A stretch of DNA of 64,000 bases from Crotalaria pallida (lineage: Eukaryota; Streptophyta; Magnoliopsida; Fabales; Fabaceae), in NCBI GenBank assembly GCA_037953625.1, contig CM075655.1, forward strand, positions 84,471,501 through 84,535,500. Direction: 5' to 3'. This document shows positions 32,102 to 44,840 of this stretch, in pieces. Under the pieces are notes generated by a model that was not told the origin of the DNA, made no database searches, and was given only the letters and a program-made list of their open reading frames with translations. Both the position numbers and the translations under genes were made by a program. Each line of letters starts with the position of its first letter. Within the stretch, counting starts at the first letter, position 1.

Positions 32102-34126
32102 GAAAGTAATTGGAAATAAGTGATGCTATAAAATGGGTATAAGGCATTTGACTTTGAAAAATCGATTTGATAGATAGCTATAACAAAAATCGGAGTCATA
32201 GACATACTCACACATAATTCAAATATTCATATATAAACAAAATTCAGTTTTCTATATATATAGAAATATATAAGGACTTTACTTAGATATACAATCAAAC
32301 TAAACTTAAACCTTTAGTTATAACTTGATAATCAAATCTAACCAGATTCTAACTCTCAACCTGAAAGAGAAAATTTCTTAACTGAGAACTTCTTATTATG
32401 TTTATGCTTAACTATTTCCTAGAAGGTTTAAGATCTTCCATGTGTTCCCTTAGTCTTTGGTCTCACAAAAGTCACTTCTTTCATTCTAAGAATTCTTACT
32501 TGGATTCTCTTTTATCCTACGTAAACTTAATAGAGAGGCATCACATCTACTTTTCTAGTTTGGGTTTTATACTAGGCTTCACCTCTAAACTGAATGTATT
32601 GCCTTCAACAGACCTTGGTACTTTGCTTTACGTTATTCAAAATTTTCATTTCAACACTTTTGCAAAAGTTATCAAATAACATTTTACAAGGGAAATATTT
32701 AGTAATCGGTAATAATGTAACCTTTAAAAGTTGTGTTTCCCTCGAGATGAAGAAAACACATAGCTGTCGATAAAATCGTTTTCATCCAAAACTTTAGCAA
32801 AATCATTCGATAATGAAAGACATGTCGAACATTTAAATGTCCAAAGCATTTGTATAGGTTCCCAAAATTGTTCATATCATTCTTGGAACCAAATTTTTAA
32901 AATTGAAGATTCGTTTTACAAAGAGAAGTATAAGGTTTGTTAATATCATTAAATTCAAACAAAAGGAATGTGTTCTTTGATTAAAAGTTTATTTTCATTC
33001 ATATTTCCAAGTCTCAATAATCACACTCCCCTTTTGTTTTGGATTTAAAGTTCGGGCTTCATCCCGAATTGACTTATGTCACATAAGGCGGATTCCTATT
33101 TAATTGACATATGGTGTATTTCAGGAGTAAACTACACACCACTCAATCACCTAGGAATTCACGGTATCATCAATACATTTTTAAAACTTGTTATGCGACA
33201 TAATGATCGATTGACATGGTTCAATCAATTCAATATATTAAAAATAATTACAAATACTAGTATACTTTAACATCATCATATTTCATGATATCCTTACTTT
33301 TCCAAAACAGAGTTCCAAAATAGTTTGATACAAAAACAAGTTTGTATACTATTATCATTAGAATCTTTGTTACTAAAATATAGTGTGGAAATTAAGAAGG
33401 TACTTAGGTTTCACTAAGCGTAACACTTAATTACTTCCGCTGCGCACTCTGATTAGGGGTGTTCAGAGTCTATAAGGTTTGGATGACCTATATTACTTTT
33501 CCTATCCTTAGGCATAGCAAATTTAGAAATTATTTTGTTGAACTTAAGGACTCAATGATACCATCTGTCAATAAATATAAATCTCGAGGTGGCCAGTCTC
33601 GATTTTACATTACATTGGAGATAGGATTGTATCATTTTCCGTATTGCTCGAGTTCCAATTATATAATAAAAAACTCATCATCCATTCTAAAGAGGGCTTT
33701 AATAATTTCATTTTAAACAAAAGTTTCATTTTCTTTGTCACATTTAGAATTGGCATACTTAATTTAAAACTAAGGATTAGTCCTTCATGTTGGGGTAGCA
33801 ATTTCAAGCTCTGACCCATTGGGGGTTTTCACTTCCCTTAGTCTTGACTTTCTGTCCGTTTCTAAATATGACAAGGTCACATTCAGAAAATTGAAGTTAA
33901 CCCACTTTAGAATTGAGATTCATTATCAAAATTACTTAAAAGGTATAAGCACTATCCTACTATCACTAAAACTTACTAACTCAACCAAATACTTATATCC
34001 ATATTTCTAAAGTACTAACATTTAACTAACTATTGATCGGTTACATTCATGTGGAGTAACACAATGGAGATATGGAAATCCATACTCCACAGCCGAGGAT
34101 TTGCAACCATTGCTCTGATACCATAA
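32102..34126 (-). mobile_element. Element C, interior (non-coding, related to B)
   Basis: Read on the minus strand from the PBS at 34123, the sequence parallels the interior of element B: GCAATGGTTGCAAATCCTCGGC, then the GCGCAGCGGA block, then the ACTCCGATTTTT block near 32190. No gag or pol frame is seen. Its 3' end and 3' LTR were not found; the solo Sirevirus LTR at 30365-32101 interrupts it. Confidence 0.7.
34109..34123 (-). other. PBS of element C (initiator tRNA-Met type)
   Basis: TGGTATCAGAGCAAT on the minus strand, three bases from the LTR start at 34127. It sets the minus orientation of C. Confidence 0.88.
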
Positions 34127-34305
34127 TGTAACATCCTACCTTTTTATATTAAAATTTAATACTTGAAAATAGTACTTTCTAGAAAATAATTTAAGATTTA
34201 TAAAAATTTTGGCGGAATTCCCCTTGAAATATGGGCTTTTCCCAAATTAAATTTGTTCACCTGTCACAACCAGAACAATTCAGACAATTACATATAAGTA
34301 TTTAT

Positions 34306-34822
34306 GGTTTAATTATGTCACAGGTCCCTGAAGTTTGGGGTACTTTTGCCAGATACCCTTATACTTTTTTTTTCAATGTTTGACTCCCCGAAGTTACTTA
34401 TGGGTTTGTCATATACCCCTACTACTAATTCTGGCCAATTTTGCTGACATGTAACATCGGAATCCTGATCACACGCAGGAGGTTAAGCACCTGATGCCCT
34501 GTGAGCGAAAATCTTTTGTTTTTTTAATTTAAAAAACTAAAAAACTTAAATATTTTTATATTTTTAGTTAAATAAAAAAAGAAAAAAAAGAATTGAAGAG
34601 AGAGGTCGTCTTCGACTGTGTGACATCACACGACACCATATGACCAACCTCCTGCGTCTGACTAAAATTCTGATGTTACATGTCATCAAAATTGCCCAGA
34701 ATCGATAGTAGGGGTATATGACAAACCGATAAGTAACTTCGGGGAGTCAGACATTGAAAAAAAGTATAAGGGTATCTGACAAAAGTATCCCAAACTTCAG
34801 GGACCTGTGACATAATTAAACC
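34306..34822. mobile_element. Foldback MITE in LTR C
   Basis: 517 bp whose two arms of about 180 bp are inverted copies: GGTTTAATTATGTCACAGGT at the left, and its complement at the right ending ACCTGTGACATAATTAAACC. Arms differ by scattered changes. No coding content. A TSD could not be resolved, so the superfamily is open. Confidence 0.85.
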
Positions 34823-36633
34823 TTTTTCATCAAAAGGGAGGATATTTGAATATCCTTTACGACTATTATCATTCCATATAAACTTTATACGATGCTTTTC
34901 CCAAAGACTTACAATGAAAACTTGAATTTTCTTATAAATAAAACTTTACAAATGATATCTATTTATATAATAAAACTGTTCACAAAATAAAATCCTAGGC
35001 ATGGTTGCCCTTTCAGTATGACTTTAGAGTCATAATGGCTAGTACACTCTCTTTCTTTGAGAGCATACCCTTTCTCGGCGTGAGAGACATGAACGTCTTT
35101 CCAATGGTGTACCTAAAAATGTCAACTTAAGAGGTTAGTTATTTGAAACATAAATTAAGAAAGACATTTAACAACAATAATAAAGCACATATAAGTGCAT
35201 TCAATATTCACATAATCTTACACATTTTTATCATAGGTCATGATGAAACATAAAAATGATGCAATTGTGCATAATACAACAATTTCACGAGATGCATGCA
35301 CGTCGCTCACTTTTGTTCAATCATTGAAACCAATAATATTCTTTTCTTTTCCTTTTTTCTTTGTAATCTTTATTTTATTGGATTCAATCATTGAAATATG
35401 CATATGCATGACTTTTCCCTTTTTCTTTCACTTTTCACTTTTCGTCGCACACTTTTCATTTTTCTTACATCACCCTCCACTCCTGAGAAAAACCGACCGG
35501 GAGTAAGCATCCCCCAACCGAAACTTAATTGCACAGTACTTCACCCCATTTTTGGGGTTCCTCATACAACTTGGTTTGATTCGTCCAAGTGGCTATAGTA
35601 GGGATCACCCTCGATCGGCCACAAAGAGCCAAAATGACTGACAGAAGTATTATGGTTCCGGTAAAGCCAATCCCCGACACGGGTAATGAACCCGACCCTT
35701 TGGAAGATCAAAGCTTTCCATAATAATTCTCAGCGATTGTTTCAATAACACAATCTAGTCACTCTTTCCCTCACGAATAGAAACATATGTTTTTCCCATA
35801 CCCTAACGTCCACCTTTACACCATGTATGATGCATGTCTTATTCTCTTTCTAATTAAATTTGAACACCTTGTTATTTGGAAAATTATAATTGTTTGGGCT
35901 AAATTTCAATTAGGAAATCCTTTATCTTAATTTGTGCCTAACTATCAATAATTAAATTTAATAATTGTCAAGCACACAAGAAATACATATTTATATCATT
36001 CATGATCCAAGAACACATATTCACATAGCAACATATAATCCAAGAGCACATATTCACATAGTAACATATAAGTTGACATATTAAACATACAAGTTATTCC
36101 CAATAAAGAGAGCATAAACTCAATAATTCATATCAATTTAATTCTACTTCCTAACAAGCCATTTATATGCACTTAAATATATCCTTATTATTATCATTAA
36201 ATCCATTCCCTAGTTTAAGACAAATAACCCCCTCTTACCTTGAAGAGGAGAGAGAAGGAATGTTGGAAGAGAGAGAGAGAGAACTCCTCTCCAAGCTTAA
36301 TTTACACTTCTATCTTTCTATTTCCTTGTTCTAATTCACCTCCTAACCTTCTATTTCAACTCCTAAGGCAAGAGCTTCTTTGATTGGAGAAGTTAGGGTT
36401 TATGGGTGTGAGTGGATTTGAGAGGAGAGGGAGTGAAATATGGATTTTAGAGAGGGGGAATGATTAAATGTTGGTAGGAAGTGGATTTGGGATGGTGATT
36501 TGTTGAGTTTTAGTGTTGAATGTGATGATTGAAGATATTAGGGATTGACAGAGAAGAAAAGTCGTGACTTTGGGGAAAGGAAGTATGAGAAAATGAGTTT
36601 CAATTCGTGTATTTAATCTCTGAAATTTCCCAG

Positions 36634-36813
36634 AATACTCGAGTATTTTGCATAATACTCGAGTATTTAATTAAAATTCGTGATATCTGATTGACTTGTT
36701 GGCAGAATACTCGAGTATTTCTTGAAATACTCGAGTATTGCCTGAGAGCTTTATTTTTCTCTGATTGATTTTCTGATAGAATACTCGAGTATTCCTTGCA
36801 ATACTCGAGTATT
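36634..36813. promoter_or_regulatory. AATACTCGAGTATT paired palindromes (LTR C)
   Basis: Six perfect 14-bp palindromes start at 36634/36654, 36706/36726 and 36780/36800. Every pair is exactly 20 bp apart, and pairs recur at 72 and 74 bp. In C's direction they lie roughly 120-310 bp from the LTR start, leaving out the nested A. Confidence 0.85.
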
Positions 36814-37176
36814 GCCTAAGAACTTCATTTTCCCATGCATTCTAATTGATCCTAAGTTAATGATATGCATCCTAAACACCATACACCCTAAATTCTTAAT
36901 TTCTAATGTAACACCCCTAATTTTCGTCTCCCAAATAACCAAGAAATTAATTATAACAATTATTTTATAATTGATTTATATTGGTTTTGAAGGTTTTAGT
37001 TTTTGTACATTATGTGTTTTTATATATAAAAATATGAGATATATTTTTATATGGTTATTTTGTACAAAAATGTGAATATTGTAATTTAGTCCTTGGGTTG
37101 GGACCTAATTGCAATATTAAAAAGGTTTTTGAAGAAAGAGTAATTAAATTATTAATTTTTGAATTTTATCAGTATG

Positions 37177-38672
37177 TAACCGGTTAGAAGGGCTGTGTAA
37201 CCGGTTACACGATGAACTCAGAAAACTGGGTTAGCGCGTTTGATGAGTAATCACGCGTTTAACCCAGAATTCGCCACGAATCCCACTCGATTCATGGTGG
37301 GAGACACGCATCGCTCTGCATGCAAGCCCAATTCGTCTATAAATTGTGGAAATTCTGAAGGTTTGGGGTTGATTTCTGGTTTTAGTGTTGAAGGTGGCTC
37401 AGTTAGGGTTTCGTTTTCGTTCTGGGAAATTCGTGTTGGTTCTTGAGTATTAGAGAGCAAAACACACACTTTTGGAAAGCTTGAATCAAGGGCTTTCCAA
37501 TGATATAAGATTTGAGAGCTGAGTGTTCGTGTGGAAGGAGTAATCAACCTTGGAAGCTAGGAAATCAAGTCTGAGCTCTGTTTTCTTCTTGTTCTGGAAG
37601 CTGAGTTTCAGCTTTGATTTTGGTAAGTACAGTCCACCATTAAGCCTCAAATCTCTTCGATTCTTTAGTGCATGTTACCTATATTGAGTCCTAATTGTTT
37701 TCCCCAATTTCTTTGGCCAATTGCTATGTCAAATTTTCTGGTCTTTGAACCCTGTTGATGGAAATCGTGGCTGAGAGCAAAACCTAGGATTTGTGGGGAA
37801 TCTATGTTTGAGCCTTTCTCTCTGCAATGTTTTGGATCAAGCACGAACCTAAGGTAAGGGGGAAGCTTACTATTTGCTAGAATGAGAATAAATTGTGGTA
37901 GAATATAGGATGAGTCACCAAGAGACTCAAAGGGCATAAGTTGAAATGGATAGATGGCTTGGAGGCCAATTTGAGATCAATTGTTGTTTTGAGCAATGTT
38001 ATCTGGATGCATGCAAGCTATGTTGATGTTGATTTCATGACTTAATTGGATATTATGTGAATTGATGCATTAAGTTGTGAAATATGTGCAATTATGTGCA
38101 ATTTGTGTATCCAAATTGAATTGCATGCAAGATAGATATGTCTCTGTGTTTAGACATATTTATTTAAGGTATATGTACTCTGTTAAAGGTTGAAATTTGG
38201 TTAGATTTGAGTAGTGAAGAGAATGGTTTGTTAAAACTCATGTTTTAGTATCAGACTGCATAATCTAACCGGTTACTCGATATTCGTAACCGGTTAGACC
38301 CTGTTAAAATGCAAAAGAAAATAAGTTTATAAAATTCAGCATTTTGGTTTTATAAATCCTACTCAAATCTAGGCCTTAATTTCATGGAAAACAATCTGAA
38401 AATAAGTTGATTTTATTGTAATAATTCAGATTGAAAATTGAGAGTTAATACCTTAAGGTAATGAGATAGTTTCAAGAGGAAATTATGCTCATTGGACAAT
38501 GAAATGTGATTTAGACTTTTGAATGATATAAACATTGATTTTGAGGTATAAACATTGTTAAACTGGTTTATGGATTGGGTAGGGAATTTAAGAAAAAGGG
38601 TTTTCTGAATTACAATGGTAAACAGTTCAGGTTTGTAAATCTAACCGGTTAGCCTGGAACTGTAACCGGTTA
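37177..38672. promoter_or_regulatory. Three TAACCGGTTA pairs (LTR A, copy 2)
   Basis: Pairs start at 37177/37198, 38266/38287 and 38642/38663; each is exactly 21 bp apart. Unlike the clustered Sirevirus and C arrays, these pairs are spread over 1.5 kb. The first lies 270 bp into the LTR. Confidence 0.75.
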
Positions 38673-38957
38673 GTACCTTAATCTGAAAAATAAAAAGTTA
38701 AGTTTTTGAATACCATTGACTTTGTTTTACCCAATCTAAGTTTAATGACATGTTTTGGGATATTTCAAAGGAGAATTTTGTGTCAAAGACTATACCTCAA
38801 ATAAATCATTCAAAAGAGAAATTGAAATATTTCTAAATCACAGTAATTAATGGAAAGACCAACCTTAGTAAATTATGCATGCAATACATGCATAGAGAAA
38901 GGTAATGAAATAGGTTGGCAAGGATAGTTTGTGATGTTCGGGTACTTGACCCTGTAC

Positions 38958-39616
38958 TCTAGGAGTACTAAACTAATGCAACCAACTTCATGACACATTC
39001 TGGGAATGTGGCCATTGTCTGGGACATGGTTTCTTGGACACGTTCTGGGAACGTGATGCACACTCTGGGAGTGGTGCTTGATTTTATTCCAAGTATGGTT
39101 TGCGATACGTTCTGGGAACGTATGTTAGTGTTCTGGGAACACATTGGTATAATAATGGAATTAAAGATAAAACCAACCTTGATGATTGTGCATTCATATA
39201 GAATGGAAGTTGGTTGGTAGGAACGTTTATCATATTCTGGGATTATGAGGAGGGTACTCCGGGAGTACCAAATTATAACCTACTTGATGACACATTATAG
39301 ATATGTGGCCAGTGTCTGGGACCTGGTTTTATACGTTCTGGGAACGTATGTTGGTGTTCTGGGAACACATTGATAAGCAACCTACTAGATGACACATTAT
39401 AGATATGTGGCCAGTGTCCGGGACCTGGTTTTTATACGTTCTAGGAACGTATGCGTTCTGGGAACGTGATGTACACTCTGGGAGTGATGCTTATTTATCC
39501 AAGTATGGTTTGCTACACGTTCTGGGAACGTGATGCACACTCTGGGAGTGAATGCTTATCATCCAAGTATGGTTTGGCATTACGTTCTGGGAACGAATGT
39601 CAGTGTTCCGGGAACA
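38958..39616 (+). repeat. Hairpin array with constant TGG loop (LTR A, copy 2)
   Basis: Same order of stem-loops as at 2328-2997 (TACTC-TAG-GAGTA first, GTGTTC-CGG-GAACAC last). Most stems are intact. One has a changed loop (ACGTTCTAGGAACGT near 39436) and one has lost symmetry (CATATTCTGGGATTATG near 39231). Confidence 0.85.
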
Positions 39617-40365
39617 CAACGGTGTATTGGATGGACGTCCGAGATGGACTTTGTTAGAGGCCTCAGCTGTGGAAGAAATCATGCATCATGCCACCTGCAT
39701 TGAAAGAATTATTATGATTAACCGGGTGTGCTCATATGATTATGCATCATGATTTGCTACATGTTAACTTGTGGATGTTAGTGTTATTCTCATTTGATTA
39801 TGCGAATATGTATAGCTAACCCCCATGCCCTTATTAGGTGTTGATCGTGCATCTAGCTTGCACAAGAATCAGTAAGGGGAGATGTCCCTTAGGTGCTTGC
39901 AGAGTGTAGAAAATGTGGGTTGGGAACCCGTTGTGCAGATATCGAGGATCCGACCAGAAGGATGTTGGGACAAAGGACCAGTGACCAGCTCTATGACATT
40001 TCTATTTTTAATAGAACTTATATGATACATATTTTGGAAAAAGGTATCATAAGAGGAATTCAGTTTCATAATTATACTTATTTGGTATTAATGGACTTGT
40101 TACACTTGATAAATTTTGGGGGTACAATCTGATGACTTTACTATGTTTCCGCAAACTCTGATTTTGTTAGTCAACCTCATTACAAATCAAGTGTTTGTGA
40201 AAAAGAATTTTCAAGGGAAGGGAAAATTATTATTTTCAGATCTTTTTCCAACGATAACAAGTCCAAGTTTTCATAAACTTCTTACTTTTCTTATAAAGTA
40301 AGATGATATACAAGGAATGTTACATCTAACATTTTCTACATAATCATAAAACTCAGGATGTTACA

Positions 40366-41000
40366 AAAAATCTTATTTTTCATTTTTTCAAACACCCATT
40401 CGGCTACCTCCCTTACTTTCCTCTCAAATTTTGTTTCTTTGACATTTAAAATCTTAAAATTTATTTTGGATAACAAGAAAGGGTTTGACCTCAAAAATTA
40501 AAATTTCCAAGACATGCATCAAGAGATTCATATTTAAAAATAAACATGCATGTATGAATCTTAGCTTTTTCTTCTCGAATAAAAAATAATCATCTACTTC
40601 AATCAAAATAAACCATCATAAAAATACCATTTAAACTTCAAAAATAATGTCATACAAAAAAAAATCCTATTTTCCCTTTTTTCATACCCCATTCGGCCAC
40701 CCTTTCTTTTCCACTAAAAAAAATTTGTTTCTTTGTCCTTTACATTTCAAAAATCTTTTTGAGTAAAAAGAAAATGTTTGGCCCAAGAAAGTCAAAGTTT
40801 TGAGACATGCATAAAAGAGTTATTGTTTAAAAATCAACATGCATCAACACCCATCATCCTAACACTCAAAAAGAAGTGTTCTCCCAATCAAATCAATAAC
40901 ATGCAAAGAAGATTAAGCCTTGTTCAAGCAAAACCGTAAGAGCTTTATTGACATGGAAAAGAGAAAATCACTTTTTAGGTAAAATCTTTCATACTCATAA
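40366..41000 (-). repeat. LTR H, part 1
   Basis: AT-rich sequence with two diverged copies of a CCCATTCGGC(T/C)ACC ... TTTGTTTCTTTG block (near 40398 and 40690) and repeated CATGCAT sites. By the precise TSDs of the LINE and of LTR F it was once continuous with 46102-46998 and 62822-63614. The other end lies beyond element C and was not identified. Confidence 0.5.
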
Positions 41001-41112
41001 AATTTTTTTTCTGAAGGGAAAGATGAATGCGTTAATTATTTAAATGAGGCTATGAAGAAGAGCTCTGTACAAATAAATGCTTAAGAAAGTCGGGTACATC
41101 TATTAACCAAAG

Positions 41113-42716
41113 CTATTTGTGTACCATAAAAGCTTTCTTAGCAAGAGTGTCAGCAATTACATTCATCTTGCATGGTTTATAAATGACTTGAACATAAATA
41201 AAATTACGAGCAAGGATTCTACAATCTGTGAAGATAGTTGCATGCGTGACTTCAAGTTCAGCTAGCATCTCAAAAGTCCATCTTAACACTAGGGCCTCCG
41301 CCATTGTTGCATCATCTCCCACCTACAAGAGATTTGTAGCAGACGCAAGGAAGTTATTTTCTTGGTTTCAAATCACCATTCCTAATCCAGTACCCTGTAT
41401 TGATCTTAAAGAGGCATCACATGACACATGAAAGGCACCCTGCGACTCATCATCATTAGGAGAAGAAGATGGAACCACCAACTGTTTTGTTTCTAAAGGG
41501 AGTGATAAGCCATTAGCATACATAAGAACAGCAGGTATGCTCTGCCAGTCACGCTCATGGATCCATTTGTTGGGCCTTCTCCATATTGCATAAAGAAGAT
41601 TGAAAACTAAATCAGCCCCAGATTTGATGCACCGCGACAGCACTCTATCGAGCCACTCATTGAAGTCATCTTTGTTGCTTTCATGAACCCAAATTGCCAG
41701 AGGGGATGCGAACCATATAGGCCTAACCGTGCTGTAGTATAGAAGAGATGAGCATTCGTTTCTATCTCCTAACCGCATAGGGGACAGTATGGGTCCTCGA
41801 TAATTCCCTTTTCAGCAAATCTTGCGCATACTGGGAGTATGTTTTTTGCTGTCTCCAAACCAGCTCATTAACTCTAGGCACAGATTTAATCTTCTATATG
41901 TTTCTCCATAATGAATGTTGTCCAGAACCTGAAGCTAAGGAAGGGGCCATGAGGAGATTGTAACCTGACTTCACCGTTAGTTACTATCAGTCGTGTGCTT
42001 CCAGATGATAGCATCCTCTCTGTTTGTACGGATTCTAGGTATTTGAAGGATTGCCTCTGCTTCTGTTGGTGCAAATTGGTTGTATATGAGTTCCCTATTC
42101 CAAGCGTCAGTGACTGTAAAGAGTTCATAGACCCATTTGTACTTCCCACGCCATTCATATCTAGATAGCAACTTTCCACCAAGAAGATTAGGGACCCACT
42201 TGTTGTCCCAAATGTATACCTTCAAACCATTGCCTTTTCGCCAAAAAGAGCCTTCTTCAATCAAGTCTTTTGTAGAGAAAATGCTTTGCCATGCAAAACT
42301 GCACCCATTTCCTTTTTAAGCACTTGCGAGTGAGGATAATATTTTCCTTTTAGGACTTGCTTAAAAAGAGAGTTGTTATTTCTTTTGATACGCCACCATT
42401 GTTTAGCCAGCATCACTTTATTAAAAGAAGATAGGCGTCTAAAACCCACACCCCCATCATTTTTCGAGGTAGCTAGCTTATTCCAGCTTAACCAATGAAT
42501 CTTCCTTTTTTCTATATCGCCACTCCAATAAAATTTTGCAGTCATACTTTCAATTTGTGAGCATAGGGACTGAGGAAGCAAAAAACAGCTCATGATGTAT
42601 GTTGGGATTGCCTGCACCACTGTTTTTATTAGTGTTTCTCGTCCTTTTCCTTCCATCCTTTAAGTTTTTTCCAGACCCGATTCTTGACAAAGTTGAAAAT
42701 TTGATTTTTGGATCTC
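41113..42716 (-). pseudogene. LINE ORF2 C-terminal part: RT thumb, zf-RVT, RNase H
   Basis: Minus-strand blocks: IPTYIMSCFLLPQSLC and KIHWLSWNKLATSKNDGGVG (42656-42261, post-RT region), KGNGLKVYIWDNKWVPNL (42264-41977), the zf-RVT zone around 41890, then an RNase H-like C-terminus (FHVSCDASLRSIQGTGLGM at 41430 and MAEALVLRWTFEMLAELEV at 41300). The blocks lie in different frames, so several indels have occurred. The RNase H domain at the end is typical of one group of plant L1 elements. Confidence 0.8.
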
Positions 42717-43088
42717 CCAACTGTAACATCCCAAGTTTTATTTAAAATGAAATTATTACTTAAAACCTAAGAAAATAATTGAATAAATTGCTTAAAATAA
42801 TTTTGGGTGACAGGTGAGTAGCAATTATGAGCATTAGGGGTTGTATAGGAGACATTGGTAGCAAGGGGCAAAATTATCTAAGCGGAATCGGGGGTTAAAT
42901 CGACGTTTTAAGTATTAGAAATCATCTGGTACGAGAAAATTTGGAATTTATTATAGGATGCTAAGAAATTAAATTCCACCATTAGATATGAAGTTTAGGG
43001 GATTAAGAAGCTTGTCTAAAAATTTGGGCCCGATCCGACGGTTAACGAAAAAGTTACGGCGAATCGAAAACGGGAAATTCTGGTGCAC

Positions 43089-43245
43089 GCCCAGGCGCAC
43101 CGATGCATGCCCCGGGCGCTCCCTACACGCATCAGATCCCCAGCTGGCGCACCAGACGCGCGCCATTCTCCCCTGACCACACCAGCTCAGGTGCTGGTGC
43201 CAGAACTCGCGCCAGGCGCGCGCTGCCCTCGCCCCAGGCGCGCGC
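43089..43245. promoter_or_regulatory. GC-rich paired words in LTR E
   Basis: Two near-copies of GCCC(A/C)GGGCGC have their GGCGC cores at 43094 and 43115, 21 bp apart. Two copies of CCAGGCGCGCGC start at 43212 and 43234, 22 bp apart. These occupy the position at which LTRs A, B, C and F carry their palindrome pairs, but the palindromes are less exact here. Confidence 0.5.
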
Positions 43246-44287
43246 GGTCTGATGGGATGCACCCAGCCACACGATTTGAACTTGGTGGCCAAGCTTTTTC
43301 ATCCCAGCCACACGATGGCTCTTGCTGGTGCAGGAAAAAAAAAGAAGGTGACCACCTCCACACCACACAACCAACATAGCACCACCATCTCCCATTTTCT
43401 CTCTAATTCGTCCCTCTCTCCTAGGTCACCAAGAGCAAGTTGTGCTCTCCTTCTTCCTCAAGCTTCTCACCCTTAAGTGTTCATCCCTAAGCACATTTGG
43501 TAAGTTTTCTTTCCCTCTTCATACCCCCACACGGATTTCTTCTCTCTCTTGGAGGTCCATACGAATTTCCCCTTTCATTCTCTCATCTTGTTGAAATATG
43601 GAATCCCACTTCATGGAGCTCCACAATCTCATGTTCATTTTTGTTTTTGTGGCTTAAGGAGGCTCAAGACCACTCAACTCCCTCTCATTCCATTGGAGAT
43701 CTTGATTTTGGGGGCTAGAAGCTAGGGCTTGGGTTTACACACTCTCTCTCTCCTTGGTTAAGGTAAGGGAGTGAGTATTGGCTTGCTCTAGAAAAGGGTT
43801 TGTATTTAGATATAATGATTGGCTAGGAGTTATGTGTTAGGATAGGAATTTAGAAACCCCAAGTTAGAATTAAGGAAAATGGCAATAATAGGCTTAATTA
43901 ATTCATTATGGAACTCTAGGAAATAGAGGATGAGACTAGGTTTTAACTAAGGAAAATAAATGGCATGAACCTTTAAGCTAGGATTTTGAATCAATAATTC
44001 GGACAAGTGAAAAATGTGGTTATTCATGATTATATGAAAATGTGAATATTGGTGTTACTTGCATTAATTGTTTTGGTAAAAAGTGATATGCATGAATAGT
44101 GGTAGTTGTGATTAATTGCTATACTTGAACATTGAAATGGTGATAATTATGAAATTGAAATAGTGGCTAATTTGGTTATATATATGTGATGATTCTTGTG
44201 CTTGAAATGATTAGGTAAAAATTAAACGGAATTGGCTGGCAAATTAATGACATATAATATGGATAACTAATACTGGATAAATATGGT

Positions 44288-44840
44288 GATGTATATAGGC
44301 TCTCGATTTGGGAGAGATATACATCGTAGTTGGTGATGTATTGTAGGCCTTCGATTTGGTGGAGACAATACATCGTAAATAGGGGTTGTATTGTAGGCCT
44401 TCGATTTGGGGGAGACAATACAACGTAATTGGGGCGATATGTAGGCCTTCGATTTGGTGGAGACATACATCGTAGATGGTGTATGTATGTAGGCCTTCGA
44501 TTTGGTGGAGACATACATACACCGTAAATAAAAGGAAAAGGAAATAAAAATGGATAAAATAATATAAATGGTAAGGAAAGAGCGATGTATGTAGGCCTTC
44601 GATTTGGTGGAGACATACATCGTAGATGGTGTATGTATGTAGGCCTTCGATTTGGTGGAGACATACATACACCGTAAATAAAAGGAAAAGGAAATAAAAA
44701 TGGATAAAATAATACAAATGGTAAGGGAAGAGCGATGTATGTAGGCCTTCGATTTGGTGGAGACATACATCGTAGATGGTGTATGTATGTAGGCCTTCGA
44801 TTTGGTGGAGACATACATACACCGTAAATAAAAGGAAAAG
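44288..44840 (+). repeat. Tandem hairpin array with constant loop (LTR E)
   Basis: About ten units share the loop text TAGGCCTTCGATTTGG(T/G)GGAG. The flanking stems vary together: GATGTATAT/ATATACATC (44288), GATGTATTGT/ACAATACATC (44335), GTTGTATTGT/ACAATACAAC (44386), CGATGTATGT/ACATACATCG and GGTGTATGTATGT/ACATACATACACC. The last six units form three higher-order repeats of about 150 bp starting near 44430, 44581 and 44731. Confidence 0.85.

Larger units (their letters stand above)
36907..40324 (+). repeat. Solo LTR of family A, copy 2
   Basis: 3418 bp from TGTAACACCCC to GGAATGTTACA with a perfect 5-bp TSD tctaa (36902-36906 and 40325-40329). Direct continuity of LTR C on both sides confirms a clean insertion and a solo LTR. 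It carries three TAACCGGTTA pairs and the TGG-loop hairpin array. The small frames inside (37240-37547 and the repeats near 39000-39750) are not gene-like. Confidence 0.92.
34127..40365 (-). repeat. 5' LTR of element C (interrupted)
   Basis: Runs from TGTAACATCCTACC (34127) to CTCAGGATGTTACA (40365). It is split by a foldback MITE (34306-34822) and by solo LTR A (36907-40324). Without the A insertion and its TSD the LTR plus MITE is about 2.8 kb. The PBS-proximal 200 bp resemble the end of LTR B in reverse. The sequence after it (aaaaa, 40366-40370) could be its TSD. The short frames at 35240-35598 and 36751-36942 show no family match. Confidence 0.8.

Noticed and set aside
24959..40365. 24959-28350 as the 3' LTR of element C
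   Set aside because: It lacks a preceding polypurine tract in C's direction and its left end matches LTR D, not the LTR of C.
42969..43395. GC-rich overlapping frames of 62-107 residues
   Set aside because: They lie in the GC-rich paired-word zone of LTR E, on both strands, which is a composition effect.
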